A DNA stretch of 64,000 nt from positions 1,111,791 to 1,175,790 of the forward strand of contig NC_018312.1 in the NCBI RefSeq assembly GCF_000234665.1, written 5' to 3'. The position numbers and the translations under genes are program-made. Shown here piece after piece: positions 1-10,801 of the stretch. Origin of the DNA: Leishmania mexicana MHOM/GT/2001/U1103 (lineage: Eukaryota > Euglenozoa > Kinetoplastea > Trypanosomatida > Trypanosomatidae). Numbering within the stretch: the first letter of the stretch is position 1; each line of letters starts with the position of its first letter. Under the pieces are notes generated by a model. It was given only the letters and a program-made list of their open reading frames with translations, was not told the DNA's origin and did not search any database.

Positions 1-657
1 GATTCTCTGCAGATCGATGACGCTGAGGTGTACCCAGTGAGTGCGGAGGAGCATGGCATTTGGCTGGTCACGCTGGGACGCAGCCAGGTGCTGGATCTGC
101 ATGTCGTAATTCGCAAGAACATTGCCAAGACGCACGCCAAGTTTATGCCAGTGGCGACGGTGGCGATGCGCTACGCTCCTGAGATCATCCTCAACCTCAA
201 CGGGTTCCAGACCCTCGGGAAGGCGAAAGCGCGTGAGTGGGTGGCCCGCTGTCCGCGGAACGTCTTTCGGTTTGTCGAGCGCACTGGCCAGGTGGAGGTG
301 CAAGACGAGGACGCCTGCATCTTCTGCCGCGAGTGCACGTCGCAGGAGCCCCCGTTCGACAGGCTTCCCGAGCCGCTAGTGTTTGTGCGGCAGAAGAAGA
401 ACAAGATGGGCTACTTCGACTTCACCTTCACAGTGGAGTCGACCGGGGTGCTACCGGTGCTGCAGATTGTGTACGATGCCGTGGCGGTGGTGCGCAAGAA
501 GCTGCAACGGGTGAGTGAGGGCCTCATGAAGGACCCGAATGCGGACGGTGTAAAGATGCGCACGATTGGCCAGTCCACAACTGCCCCCGTGGTGCCCAAC
601 GCGGATGCCGTGCGGAAGGGCGCGGAGGAGGACAACCTCAATTTCACCATGCAATAA
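1..657 (+). CDS. RNA polymerase alpha-like subunit (RPB3/RPAC1 type), 5'-truncated
   Basis: The frame is open from base 1, so the N-terminus lies outside the window; 218 residues remain. The motif IAKTHAKFMPVATVAMRY corresponds to the HAK(F/W)xPVA(T/A) signature of the alpha-like subunits RPAC1 (Pol I/III) and RPB3 (Pol II). Further on, FTFTVESTGVLPVLQIV matches the dimerisation-domain VES(T/A)G(x)LP motif. These subunits dimerise with an AC19/RPB11-type partner to start polymerase assembly in the nucleus. Between the motifs lies ACIFCRECTSQEPP, a Cys-containing segment like the ferredoxin-like insert of archaeal RpoD and some RPB3/RPAC1 proteins. HAKF and PVAT favour RPAC1; the Cys segment does not discriminate. 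The family call is firm, the choice of polymerase is not. Confidence 0.85.
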   Translation, partial: DSLQIDDAEVYPVSAEEHGIWLVTLGRSQVLDLHVVIRKNIAKTHAKFMPVATVAMRYAPEIILNLNGFQTLGKAKAREWVARCPRNVFRFVERTGQVEVQDEDACIFCRECTSQEPPFDRLPEPLVFVRQKKNKMGYFDFTFTVESTGVLPVLQIVYDAVAVVRKKLQRVSEGLMKDPNADGVKMRTIGQSTTAPVVPNADAVRKGAEEDNLNFTMQ

Positions 658-1330
658 GCGTGCCGCGATTTCACGTCTCGGTGAGCGTAGGGTAGCAGGT
701 GAACAAGTTGGGGGACTCCGCCCGACGTCGCGGATCGCATGGTGCGTTGTGCGCTACCTCTGTGTACGTCTCGGTGTCTTTTTTGTTGTTGTTGTCTGAG
801 GCGCCCTCCTAGGCCTTTGTGTAAGGCATGCAATAAATGGCCCCCCTCCCCCCTCCAAGGACACAACCGCCACAGCCCAAGGATGCTTGCATACACGAGA
901 AGGACGGGATGAGAGGCGGAGTGGTGGTGAGAATGGTCAACTTACACTCTCCCCTCACCCCGCAGCCCAACCCTCACTCTTGATCTAGACCATTTTGGCC
1001 CTTCCCCTTCCTCCCTCCCGGCACGACGGTTGAAGAGGGAAATAAGATGCGTTTCACGACACGCCGCGTGTCGACCTATGCCTCGCTCTCTCTCTCTCTC
1101 TGTTGATACTCTGTTTCACGTGTGTCACCACACACTCTTCTTTCCTCGTTTTTCCCGCTCCTGTGTTGCTATGTTCACGTGTGTGGATGTGGGTGTGTGC
1201 GTGTTGGCACATGTACAGCCGTGGAATAGCTGTTCGAGCCGCTCCAACAGCACGAACACCACCGAAAAGGGCGTTTTTTTGTTTTCGCGGTTGGGCGTGG
1301 CGCTGCCGCATCCAATCACCTCCTCGTTTT
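658..1330. other. Intergenic spacer
   Basis: This spacer separates the polymerase subunit from the IQCH-like gene. It holds GT-rich and T-rich runs and a CT repeat near 1086-1100. Reading frames here are short and lack coding character. I see no RNA gene; it presumably carries the 3'UTR of the upstream gene and the 5' processing signals of the next. Confidence 0.6.
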
Positions 1331-1368
1331 CTCTCCCCCCCCCACGGCGCTCGCTGGCATTCTTCTAG
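1331..1368 (+). promoter_or_regulatory. Candidate polypyrimidine tract and spliced-leader acceptor for the IQCH-like gene
   Basis: A C/T-rich run ends in TTCTAG at 1363-1368, the first AG after the tract, and the ATG at 1394 lies about 25 bases downstream. Trypanosomatid mRNAs receive the spliced leader at such AGs. The site is predicted from pattern only. Confidence 0.5.
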
Positions 1369-1393
1369 TTTCCTTCCACCGACAAAGGCAGCG

Positions 1394-4099
1394 ATGGAGG
1401 CACCACACACGCTTTCATCTCGTGTGAGCCCGTCATCGGCGCGTCTGCCGAACCTGTCGAAGAGGGACGGCGCGCCCCTCGTCAGAGCGCCTCGCAGGGT
1501 GCCGGGCATAAGAAGACAGTCAAAGGGACTGCTAGAGCTGCTGGAGAGAGGTGCTATCGGTCCGGAAATAGACCTAGAGCCACTGCTCACGACGGACGGG
1601 CCCATGCGATCGCAGCGGATGCAGCTGCACAGGGCGGCCGACAAGCGACAGCGCCGTCCACAAGTGATGACGGAGAATTCCGGCTTCAACGCTATCCACG
1701 ACTACAAGCTGGACATGGAAGAACTCGCCAAAATACCCCCCTCCCTAGGCCTGAACGAGCTTCAGGACTGGGATGTGGCGCAGGCGCAGGAGAGACGTCT
1801 GCAGCGTTCCACCGTGCATGCTGTGGCGGCTCCGAAAGCCAGCCCCCCCTTGAAGTCTGGTTCTGGTCCGTCTAAATCATTGGCTGCTGCTGCAGCCAAC
1901 CCGCTCCATGCCGCTGGTCCCGCGCGAGAGGACGCGCGCACCTACACCGAGCTGCTCGACTGGTATTCGATGCACGAGTTTATTATACGCAAGGGGAAGA
2001 CGCTACGCAACACGCCCGAGTTTGCCTCCTTCAAGCGACATTACGCGTCGAGCTGGGGCGAGGTAGACGGCCTCATCGAGGTACTGGAGGAGATGCTGCA
2101 GAGCTACGGTGTTGAGATGGCCTATGTGGATGGTAAGCAACTCGCCCAGCTGGCCTCCTATCAGGTGCCCGACCTAATCTCCGCAACGGAGATGCTTGAA
2201 TGCATCAACAACGCCGAAGAGGTGCTCCCGCTGCTCATGGATGCATCTCGTCCCTACCGCTACGGCCCCAAGCGCCACGAAGTGGCGGCTACAAAGATCC
2301 AGGCCACGTGGCGCATGTACCGGCAGCGCATCGCCTACATCCACCTGCTGATCGGCACCCGCGCCGCTATTGCCATTCAGCGACAGTATGTCATGTACCG
2401 CGCACACCGCTTGACGCGTCGCACCATTCGCTCCATCCGCGAGACCCGCATGACGCAGTGGCAGGAAACGATGAGGGAATTCAAGGCTGCGTGGCCGCGC
2501 ATTGAGGAGGGCCGCCGCGTCATCGTTCACCTTCCCTCCCTCTCGTATCCCACGTACCAAGCAAAGAAGATACCCTTCTACGAGGCGAGGCAGCTGGGGC
2601 AGTTAACGCGGCTGAGCACGCTAGCGGACCCCCATGTGCAGCTTATCTTTGTGGTCCCGGTGAAGCCGGAGACGGAGATTCAGCAATACTACATGAGTCT
2701 GCTTGCCGAGAACGGCGTTTCAAACGTAGCCGGCCGCTTGACGTTCGTGGTGCCCGAAAACGTGCGGCGTCTTCCTGCTGGAATGAGTCTCACTCGTATG
2801 GTGCTGCTCTCTCCGCGTCTCTTAAAGCTGGTCTCTGCCCTGTGTACCGGCAAGCCCGCCTACATCTTGCCCGGCGTCGTTGGAGCAGAAGAGCTTACGT
2901 TGGCCACGCAGCTGAACATACCCATGCTGTCGTCAGAGCCGCATCTTGTGCAGGCTTACGGCTCTAAGAGCGGCTGCAGGCGGCTGCTCGCGGCTGCGGA
3001 CATTCTGACGCCTCCTGGCGCGGCGCAGCTGCGCTCTAGAGCGGACCTCCTGTACTCGTTGACAAGCCTCATCGTTGGGCGTCGCGCAGTGCAGCGATGG
3101 CTGGTCAAGCTGGAGAACGAGTTTGGAAGTCACGGCCACGCATACCTCGACGTGAACCGTCTCACTTCTCTGCAAGACGAGGGCTCCGCGTCTGACTCCG
3201 CTGACGCTGCGTCGTCTGCCGCGCTGAGTGCAGCGGTGTTTCATGAATTGGAGGTGCACGGAGCGAAGCGCATGCGCCTCGTGCACCCAAGCAGCTACCC
3301 CAACTGGGACGCGTACCTCGCCATGTTTGACGAAGTGGGCGGGTGTGTGGAGGCCGTCCTGCCCGGCCTTTGCACTTCCGTCACGGCAAACGTGTTTGTC
3401 GCCCCGTCCGGGGAGGTACGGGTAGAGTCGGTAGTGGAGCCACTTCTGGCGCCGGCCCTCACTGCGATGGGGTCCCTCTTCCCGTACCGCTCCAGTGTGC
3501 CGTATACGGCGGTGCGCGGCGCTTCTCTCAGCCTGGGCCAGGCAGCGTATCGCAAGCACATTATGGGCTACCTGTCCCTCGACTTCGTGGTCACCACCGA
3601 AGTCGATGCCGAGGGCGACGCCTCCCACTCTCCTCAGACGCGGCTATGGGGTGTAGACGTAGACTTTGGGCTCACCACGCAGGCCTCCGCGCATGCGCTC
3701 GCCCGTGTCTTTAGCGGCAGCGTGTGGGACGAGAAGAGTGGCTCCTGCGTGAACCAGAGCACCGGCAAGCCGCTCGTCTACGTGTACAGCGGCGTACTGT
3801 ACAACCCCTACATCTCCTCCATCCGACACTCCTCCTTCTTCTCCCTCTGCTGCAACCGAGGGCTGACGTACAACTGCAACCGCCAGTCGGGGATCGTCTT
3901 CCACTTCCTCAACCTCTTGCTGTGCAACTGCCTCGGTGTGCTGTCCGTCGGCTCTGAGGAGGAACGTGTGGTGCAGCAGATAACAGAGTTTCAGGCGCTC
4001 CTGAACATACAGTTCCCTGCCCAAGGTCAACATTCGGCTGACAGCAACTGCGTATACTTTTCTTCCGTCGTCCGGCAGCTCTCGCAGTTCTTGACGTGA
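1394..4099 (+). CDS. IQ motif protein, IQCH-like
   Basis: The product has 901 residues from the first ATG after the acceptor-like AG; the frame is open further upstream, but only through pyrimidine-rich 5' sequence. Two tandem IQ-type calmodulin-binding helices are visible at about residues 297-340 (ATKIQATWRMYRQR and AIAIQRQYVMYRAH). They are followed by a segment ending in GRRVIVHLPSLSYP, which resembles the conserved post-IQ region of animal IQCH. IQCH-like proteins are typical of ciliated organisms and are thought to act in flagella or sperm, so a flagellar role is inferred. The C-terminal half is globular, with no membrane span or signal peptide. The IQ motifs are seen directly; IQCH orthology is from remembered similarity. 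Confidence 0.75.
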   Translation: MEAPHTLSSRVSPSSARLPNLSKRDGAPLVRAPRRVPGIRRQSKGLLELLERGAIGPEIDLEPLLTTDGPMRSQRMQLHRAADKRQRRPQVMTENSGFNAIHDYKLDMEELAKIPPSLGLNELQDWDVAQAQERRLQRSTVHAVAAPKASPPLKSGSGPSKSLAAAAANPLHAAGPAREDARTYTELLDWYSMHEFIIRKGKTLRNTPEFASFKRHYASSWGEVDGLIEVLEEMLQSYGVEMAYVDGKQLAQLASYQVPDLISATEMLECINNAEEVLPLLMDASRPYRYGPKRHEVAATKIQATWRMYRQRIAYIHLLIGTRAAIAIQRQYVMYRAHRLTRRTIRSIRETRMTQWQETMREFKAAWPRIEEGRRVIVHLPSLSYPTYQAKKIPFYEARQLGQLTRLSTLADPHVQLIFVVPVKPETEIQQYYMSLLAENGVSNVAGRLTFVVPENVRRLPAGMSLTRMVLLSPRLLKLVSALCTGKPAYILPGVVGAEELTLATQLNIPMLSSEPHLVQAYGSKSGCRRLLAAADILTPPGAAQLRSRADLLYSLTSLIVGRRAVQRWLVKLENEFGSHGHAYLDVNRLTSLQDEGSASDSADAASSAALSAAVFHELEVHGAKRMRLVHPSSYPNWDAYLAMFDEVGGCVEAVLPGLCTSVTANVFVAPSGEVRVESVVEPLLAPALTAMGSLFPYRSSVPYTAVRGASLSLGQAAYRKHIMGYLSLDFVVTTEVDAEGDASHSPQTRLWGVDVDFGLTTQASAHALARVFSGSVWDEKSGSCVNQSTGKPLVYVYSGVLYNPYISSIRHSSFFSLCCNRGLTYNCNRQSGIVFHFLNLLLCNCLGVLSVGSEEERVVQQITEFQALLNIQFPAQGQHSADSNCVYFSSVVRQLSQFLT

Positions 4100-5325
4100 G
4101 GGGACGGTAAACTCGAGTGGAGATGGCGGTGGCGCTGTTAGCGGTACGGTTCGTGCGTGTGTGTGTGTGTGTGTGTGTGTGTCCGCCGGCTATGTGCAGA
4201 GGGATGGTGAGAAATGTGTCGCATCTCTGCTGTCTCTCTGACATGTGTGTTCCTTTTTCAAGGCGCGTCTGCGCGCTGACGTGTGCGGGGCGCCGATGCC
4301 TTTGCTTCGCTCTCTTCCGTTTTTGTCGCCTACGATGTACTGAGAGAAGGCGCGCTGTCCTGCCCTTCCCTCTCCCTTGCACCATCGCCATTACATGGCG
4401 CTTCCTCTTCTTTCGAGCTTGCGCGCTCTGTCGTCCTGCTCGCGCGCACACTCGACTTGGCACTCCCTTGGCAATCCGTTTTCTTTTTATCTTCTCCCAC
4501 GCGCCCCACGCGCACGAGGGGGGAGGGGGGAGGGGTGTGGGACCCCGTGTGAACCCGCCTCCTTCCCGCAGCGGATGCGCGCACACTTTGGTGTGGTACA
4601 TGGCGCTCTGCATGGCACATGGAGCCGTGCACTCATGTACACGAACGCCTTCACCTTTTCAGGCGCGTTGGCGTCGCGCACGCCGGGTCGAGTGCAGTGC
4701 GCATACGCACGCCACCTCTGAGCACACACACCCGCGGTGGACCTCTCTCTCCTTCAATGCCGTCGTGACCGCCCTGGATGCCTCCGCCTGCGTTGACGTA
4801 TCTCCACGGCGGTCACGACGATCTTCACGCTACGGCATCCTCTTCGCCTTTCAACCCTCTTTCCATGTCTCCTCCGCTCTGTTCTGCCCCCTCGTCGAGC
4901 CCATTCCTAACCGGTGTGATGGTGCAGTTATAGAAGGATTCATAGCTGCATCCCCCTCACGCTTCCACTCTCCGCCAGCTTCCCCTTCCCCCTGCACGTG
5001 TCACATTCGGTCTGTCTCTCTCTCTTTCGGCAAACTGCTGCTTGCCCCGTCGTGTACGTGTGTGTCACGGTGTATGCGCTGTCTACGTGGGGGGGGCTGA
5101 CTCGACCTACACGTGTGATTTTCGGCTCACTTCATATCACGCCTCTCCTTTACTCGTGCTCGTATCTCGCGCACACCCACCCAGCCTCTCTCCCTCACTC
5201 GAACTGTTCCGCATCCCGGCGCATCATCACCACTCCGAGGAGAGCGTGACTGTCTTCGTATAGACTACCGCAACCTCTGCAACTCCCTACCTGGCACACT
5301 TCCGTTTCATAGAGATCCGCCAGCC
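4100..5325. other. Intergenic spacer with (GT)n microsatellite
   Basis: The spacer carries a (GT)n run at about 4157-4182, a G-rich run near 4519-4536 and several C/T tracts towards 5200. The long reading frames across it are low-complexity products of the pyrimidine-rich sequence and show no family resemblance. It probably holds the IQCH-like 3'UTR and the RPN1 5' leader. Confidence 0.6.
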
Positions 5326-8055
5326 ATGGGCTCCAAGGGAGAGGAGGTGGCGGTCGATGTGCCGTCGAAGGACCCGCAGAAGGATGCCACCATCAACGAG
5401 AAAAAAAAGAAGGAGAACGAGCGCAAGATGAGCGAGGAGGACATGCGCATCAAGGAGGAAGTGGAGCTGCTTGTGGCGCGAGCCGCAGACAGCGACGTCG
5501 ACATCGCCAAGATCGCGGTGGAGCGCCTGGTAGATCTGCTTCGGACGAGCAGCAGCGGCAGTCTGGCCGCCGTGCCACCACCACTGAAGCACGTGCGCGC
5601 CTTGTATCCGGAGCTGGAGGCGGCGCTCAAGAGCTCCCAGAGCCCATCTGTTTCGCGCCGTCTGCACGACCTCCTCTCCTTTATCTCCATGACGCTGGAG
5701 TCCAACAACGGCGGCCGCACACTGCTGGAGCACAAATTGAAGGGCACAAAGAACGACCTGGCGCAGTGGGGCCACGAGTACCTCCGCTTTCTCGCCGGCG
5801 CCATCGGTGAGGAGTGGCGCGAGCGGCCCACCAACAAGGAGTCGACCGACTACCTGAACGGCTTCGTGGACCAGATCGTGTCCTACATGCTGGCACACCA
5901 AGACGAAGCGACGGCGATCGACTTACTGATGGAGATTGACGGCGTCACGCGCATTCTGCCGCTTGTCGAGGCGTCGAACTACAAGCGAATTGCAAACTAT
6001 ATCGCGGCAATCAGCAAGTACCTGACTCGCCCGTCGGACAGCGAGGCGCTGCGTACGGTGTACGATATCTACAAGAAGATGCAAGCCTATCCAGATGCCG
6101 CGCTCACCGCCCTCAGGCTGAACGACCGCGACCTCGTCGCGGAACTTTTCAGTGAGTGCAAAACCAAGCCGGAGCGTCTGCAGATGGCGCTGTTGTGTGC
6201 CAGGCAGAAGTGCTTCCTTGATCTGGATGACGAGGAGGACGAGCTGCTGCAAGACGCGAATGGCAATATGGGTCTCTCGCAGCTGTACCGCCACACGGCG
6301 CAGGAGTTCGACTCCATGGCTCCTAAGACTGTGGAGGAGGTATTCAAGATGTCCCCAGATGAAAAGAGCGGCCCGAAAGACCTGCAGAACAACTTGGTCT
6401 GCGCGTTTGTGAGTGGACTGGCCAACTGCGGCTACGGCACAGACAAGTTCCTCTCCGACACCCCAGCCTTCTTTTTCGATCAGCGAGAGGACCGCATCAT
6501 CTCCACCACAGCTGCCCTCGGCCTGCTGCACCTGTGGGACCACACGGAGGGCCTGCAGCAGATTGACAAGTACTTTTACTCAGAGAGCACCTACGTGAAG
6601 GCTGGCGCGTGCCTCGCTTCTGGCATCGTCATGTGTGGCGTGAAGAATCCCTTTGACCCCGCGCTAGGGCTGCTCTCGGAGCAAATCAACGCGCGAGAGA
6701 CAGAGGTGGCTATTGGTGCGATTCTCGGCCTCGGCTACGCCTACGCCGGAACGCGCAAGGAGGACGTCAAGGAGCTGCTCATTCCGTTGCTGGCGGACTC
6801 GGAGCAGAAACTCTTGGTGCAGTGCATGGCCGCCTACGCCCTCGCAACCGTGTTCGTGGCCTCTGCCGATGAGGACATCTCCGAGACCATGATGAACTGC
6901 CTCATGGAGGTGCCGGAGAACAAGCTGAAGGAGCCATGTGTGCGGTATCTAATCCTGGCGCTCGGCTGCATGTTCCTGGGGCGCCAGGAGGCCGCGGACA
7001 CCCTTCTCGACGCCACGCGCGCGCTGCCGGTGGCTATCCAGCGCTACACGGAGATCGTGGTGCGGAGCTGCGCCTTTGCAGCCACGGGCAACGTCGTCGT
7101 CATCCAGAGCCTCTTCCACGTCATCGCGGAGAACGACGAGGCGCCGGAGAATGACGAGGAGAAGAACGAGGACGAGGCAAGGGAGGGCAACGCCAACGAG
7201 GAGGCAGCAGCGAAGCCGGAGGAGGAGAAGACGGCCCCACTGAATCACAAGGCAGCGGCTGTGCTCGGCATCGGTCTCGTGGCGGTCGGCGAGGACCTCG
7301 GGATGGAGATGACCAAGCGGGCCATCATTCACTCGCTGCTGGCGGATACCGTTAGCAAAGGAAAGGACCCTATGTCAGGACGGTGCGCAGTGCCCCTGGT
7401 CTACGCCCTCCTCTCTGCCGGCAACCCCAACATGCCGGTTGTGGAGACGCTGAATCGACTCGCCCACGACTCGGACCTGCCGACGGCCACCAACGCCATT
7501 ACGGCGATGGGTATCGTCGCGGCTGGAAGCAACAACGCCCGCGTCGCCACGAAGCTGCACAGTCTCTCCTCCTATTACCAGAAACCCATTTTTGCTGGCG
7601 CAACCTTTGCGGTGCGCCTGGCCGAAGGTTTCTGCGCGATGGGTAAGGGCCACCTCACCCTCTCCTGCCTGCAGAATGACAGCAATGTGGTGAATATGAC
7701 AGCACTGATGGGTGTGCTAAGTCTGCTCCACAGCTCTCTGGACCTGTCAAACACGCTGCTTGGTGAGTGCCACTACATGTTCTACGCCATTACCCCGTCC
7801 ATTAGCCCACGCATGATGATGGCTGTCAATGAGGACATGGAGCCTGTGGACTCGGTATTGGTGCGTGTCGGCCAGCCAGTCGACACGGTAGCCCTACCGG
7901 GCAATCCGAAGGCTATCACCGGCTTTCAAACTCAAAAAACGCCGGTGCTTCTCAGCGCGACAGACAAGGTGGAATGCGCTGACGTCAAGTACGTCCCTGT
8001 TGGAACGGTGCTGGAGGGTATTTGCGTCGTCAAGGAGCGGCCCCAGGCGGAGTAG
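5326..8055 (+). CDS. RPN1: 26S proteasome regulatory particle non-ATPase subunit RPN1 (PSMD2)
   Basis: The product has 909 residues, the usual size for RPN1/PSMD2, and the ATG sits in CAGCCATGG. RPN1 is the large scaffold of the proteasome base; it binds ubiquitin, UBL shuttle proteins and UBP6. The N-terminal 50 residues are charged and lysine-rich. From about residue 365 come proteasome/cyclosome repeats, with segments such as TAALGLLHLWDHTEGLQQID and YVKAGACLASGIVMCGVKNP that match the first PC repeats of human PSMD2. A strongly acidic Glu/Asn-rich insertion at about residues 600-640 interrupts the PC array, as in other RPN1 proteins. The C-terminal segment ends in a beta-rich domain. No frameshift or missing region is seen. 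Confidence 0.95.
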   Translation: MGSKGEEVAVDVPSKDPQKDATINEKKKKENERKMSEEDMRIKEEVELLVARAADSDVDIAKIAVERLVDLLRTSSSGSLAAVPPPLKHVRALYPELEAALKSSQSPSVSRRLHDLLSFISMTLESNNGGRTLLEHKLKGTKNDLAQWGHEYLRFLAGAIGEEWRERPTNKESTDYLNGFVDQIVSYMLAHQDEATAIDLLMEIDGVTRILPLVEASNYKRIANYIAAISKYLTRPSDSEALRTVYDIYKKMQAYPDAALTALRLNDRDLVAELFSECKTKPERLQMALLCARQKCFLDLDDEEDELLQDANGNMGLSQLYRHTAQEFDSMAPKTVEEVFKMSPDEKSGPKDLQNNLVCAFVSGLANCGYGTDKFLSDTPAFFFDQREDRIISTTAALGLLHLWDHTEGLQQIDKYFYSESTYVKAGACLASGIVMCGVKNPFDPALGLLSEQINARETEVAIGAILGLGYAYAGTRKEDVKELLIPLLADSEQKLLVQCMAAYALATVFVASADEDISETMMNCLMEVPENKLKEPCVRYLILALGCMFLGRQEAADTLLDATRALPVAIQRYTEIVVRSCAFAATGNVVVIQSLFHVIAENDEAPENDEEKNEDEAREGNANEEAAAKPEEEKTAPLNHKAAAVLGIGLVAVGEDLGMEMTKRAIIHSLLADTVSKGKDPMSGRCAVPLVYALLSAGNPNMPVVETLNRLAHDSDLPTATNAITAMGIVAAGSNNARVATKLHSLSSYYQKPIFAGATFAVRLAEGFCAMGKGHLTLSCLQNDSNVVNMTALMGVLSLLHSSLDLSNTLLGECHYMFYAITPSISPRMMMAVNEDMEPVDSVLVRVGQPVDTVALPGNPKAITGFQTQKTPVLLSATDKVECADVKYVPVGTVLEGICVVKERPQAE

Positions 8056-9894
8056 AGCTTGTGTGCATCGTGCGGCAGCACTCAACGGACCTTCCGTAAC
8101 TCTGCCCTTTTCTCTCCGTGCCCTTCGGTGGTGGTTGTCATGGGTCTTTGTGTTATGACGTGCAAGCAAGCTGGTACGCTTCAGCATGAGGCGGGGAGAG
8201 TCTGGCGCGCCCCCTCTACGTCGGCGAAGGTAAAAAATGAAAAGCAGAGGAACAGGCGTCGTTTTGCGTGTGACAGTCACCCGTCCGTCCTTTTTCGAAA
8301 GAGGAAAGGTGTTGGTGTGTGTGGGGGGAGGGGGCAGTGCCGCTTCTCCCACCTAAAGTTATAGGGGGTCGGTGACGCCGTCGAGCGGCCGCACTTGCCT
8401 GCTCGACAAGCGCTTTGTGTTCCTTTGTTTCGACCGAGTGAGACGGATTCCTGCGTGTGGGCGTGATTGTCTCGATCATGCCACTGTGTGCGTGCGGCTG
8501 TGTGTCTCGCTGATTGATGTATCGCCGGCGGGTGGTTTCCTCTGTTTTCATCTTTTATTACTATTGTCATGTTTTCAAGGCGTCCGTGTCGGGCGTTGGT
8601 GTGTGCCGGAGGTGTGCACTAAGACAGAGATGGAGCGCAACAACACAACGGAGCATCGGCCCCACTCCCTCCGGGTTCCGTGCTTTGATAGTCAGGAAGG
8701 TGTGTGGGTGTCGCACTGTTGGCGCACGAGATGCATCTGCATGGGCAGGTGTTTCTCCTCGCTGGGGCGCGCGTTGGGCATGACCCACGCATGCCTCTCT
8801 CCGTTTTGCCTTCGGTGAAACGCAGCGAGCAGGCGCAGATTGAACGCCTCGGTGCGCTTGTCTTGTCGCCCTCTCCTCCGAAGCAGGCGGACTAGGAGGT
8901 TGTGGCTTTGCTTCTCACGCATTCGGACTCGTGCACCTTTTGTGATGTCTTTGTGAACCCCCGACACCACACACAGATGCTCTACTCCGGTCTGTGTGTG
9001 TAGTGTCTATCACTGCCCTGTAGCGCCTGTCCTTTCCCACCCGGTGCGACACTCAACCTCACGTAAACCAGCACGCTGGCACGTGGGGTCGCAGTTTGTG
9101 CCTAGCTCTGTCACGGCTGCTCCTTGAACTGCTCTCTGCTATCCTTTCCTTCGCTATCTTTCTCCGTGGGCGACGTTTGCGGCGGCTCATACACAGTGCA
9201 ATGCAGCACGTGAGCTCTCTCCAACGGAAGAACGCACCAAACGTCACAAAGTGCAGGCGGATGACGGCCCCAAGCGCACATAGGCAAACACCCACGCCAG
9301 CACACCCAAGGCGTCCTCCTGCGGCACGAGGAGAATCATCTTCGGTGGATCCCTCTTCCCTACTCATCTGCCGCCTCCTCTGACATGCGACTTTCTCTTT
9401 CTGTGCTCTACTGCTGTGCTGCGCGGTGTGCGTCCTCCGCTTCCACCCGCTCTGACTCACGTCTACCTCATCCTCCGCCCTGCTCCAGGAGACCGTGCCT
9501 TTGGTGTGCTCGGCTGCAGACGGGCAAATCGAAGAGCTCCAACACCGCGAAAGGGGGGGCGCACGCGAGAGCGTAAGTGTGTGACTTACGCCCTTTTCAT
9601 TGTCCCATTTGTTTTCGCAAGTGGTAAAATCTGTGCACCTCATTCGACCGGTAACGCACACACACTTGTGGACGTGATTGGGCTCCCATCTTTCCGTGTC
9701 TTCTTCGCCTCTCTCCCTCCATTCCTCGCTTGCTCGCTATCTTGTGTCTGCGTGTTTGAGCATGGCTCGCCTTGACCTTGGCACCGCCGCGTTGGCTCGC
9801 GGCTCCTATCGCCCGCTTCGTTTTTTTTCCTCTCGCTTGTTCTCGCTGTTTTTCTCCTCTGCTTCTTGTGCTTTCCGAGTACTTCACCCCTCCT
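8056..9894. other. Intergenic spacer, RPN1 3' side
   Basis: About 1.8 kb with GT- and CT-rich stretches and several open but low-complexity frames on both strands. None has a recognisable domain or a coding-like composition. It is expected to hold the RPN1 3'UTR. Confidence 0.55.
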
Positions 9895-10374
9895 CCTCCG
9901 TGGGGGGGGGGTCGGCTCATCCCGGTGTCCAGGGTCCAGTAGCCCACTTCACGTGTGGGAGAAAGCCGAGCAGCCCCTATGCTTGCCATACGCCGGACCA
10001 GCTCTGGCGGTCGCAGGGCCGAGTGCCTACGACGTGGGGAAGTCAGATGCATCGCTGCTGCTGTCGGCAGTCATGCCCTGGATGGCGCCGCGTCGGAGCG
10101 ATCCGAACGTATATGTCGCCCGGCCCTCGCACACTGCCTGCTGCTGTGTGACGCCTGAGTGCCACCGTGAGGGAGATGCACGAGGTGGCGACCGGCACAG
10201 TGGGGTGGGTAGAGTTTTGTCTTCCGGCAGGGACCATGCTTTCCGAGGACTGGGTCGGCGCATTACTGTGGAGCGTGTGTGCGGCTGCCGTGCGCCGCGC
10301 GATGGGCCCTGTGGCAGGCCGATGGGTCGCGCGTCGTTTGGCCTGATGCTGTGTGGCAGAGTATGCACACGTTG
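9895..10374 (+). repeat. Dispersed ~480-bp repeat, copy 1 (SIDER-like retroposon candidate)
   Basis: From the C/T-rich edge and G-run (9895-9911) to GTATGCACACGTTG the sequence is almost identical to 27476-27956 and 32941-33424. By eye I count roughly half a dozen substitutions over about 460 bases, for example CTCATCCC versus CTCAGCCC at the left end and CACACGTTG versus CACATGTTG at the right. It lies in the RPN1-DOCK spacer. Size, placement and direction fit the SIDER class of short degenerate retroposons in Leishmania 3'UTRs, but membership is inferred. No target-site duplication was found. Confidence 0.85.
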
Positions 10375-10801
10375 AAAAGGCAAACATAATACATGGATCC
10401 CATTCTTCTCACCTGTGCCCCCTCCCATCTCTCTCTCCTCCCGATTCGCTCTGACAGTGTGTGCCGCGCGCTGTGTTGCTCCTCCACCGAGCAGCGAGCA
10501 GTTGTGTTACGTTAGTGCATTTCATTCACATTTTTTGTTTCCTGATTTTTGTTCTTTTCGGCCCTCCATCTCGCTATCGTAGCGTCTCTTTGCGCCGCTT
10601 GCTCCATCGTGCCTCTCGAACCTACTCGTGTCGCGCTGGGTGAGACTGCCCGTTGCTGGCAAGAGTTGTGTGTGCGCGAAGCCTCTGCTCTGGCACGGTC
10701 CAGCCAGTCCTTCCCGACTTTCCGCCCTTTTGTGGTGGTGGTGCTCCGGTCCTTGACTGTTTCAGCGATTCCCTGCGGCTTACAGGGATACCATATCGCC
10801 A
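10375..10801. other. 5' leader region of the DOCK-like gene
   Basis: Between the repeat and the ATG at 10802 lie C/T-rich tracts (around 10410-10445 and 10530-10580) followed by several AGs that could accept the spliced leader. No separate gene is seen. Confidence 0.5.

Noticed and set aside
4157..4182. (GT)n run, with others near 30166, 35051 and 41199
   Set aside because: Ordinary microsatellites of Leishmania spacers.
9866..10375. Reading frames of 60-170 codons inside the three dispersed repeats
   Set aside because: They differ between frames, have no domain, and lie in spacer repeats; no reverse transcriptase or other enzyme motif is present.
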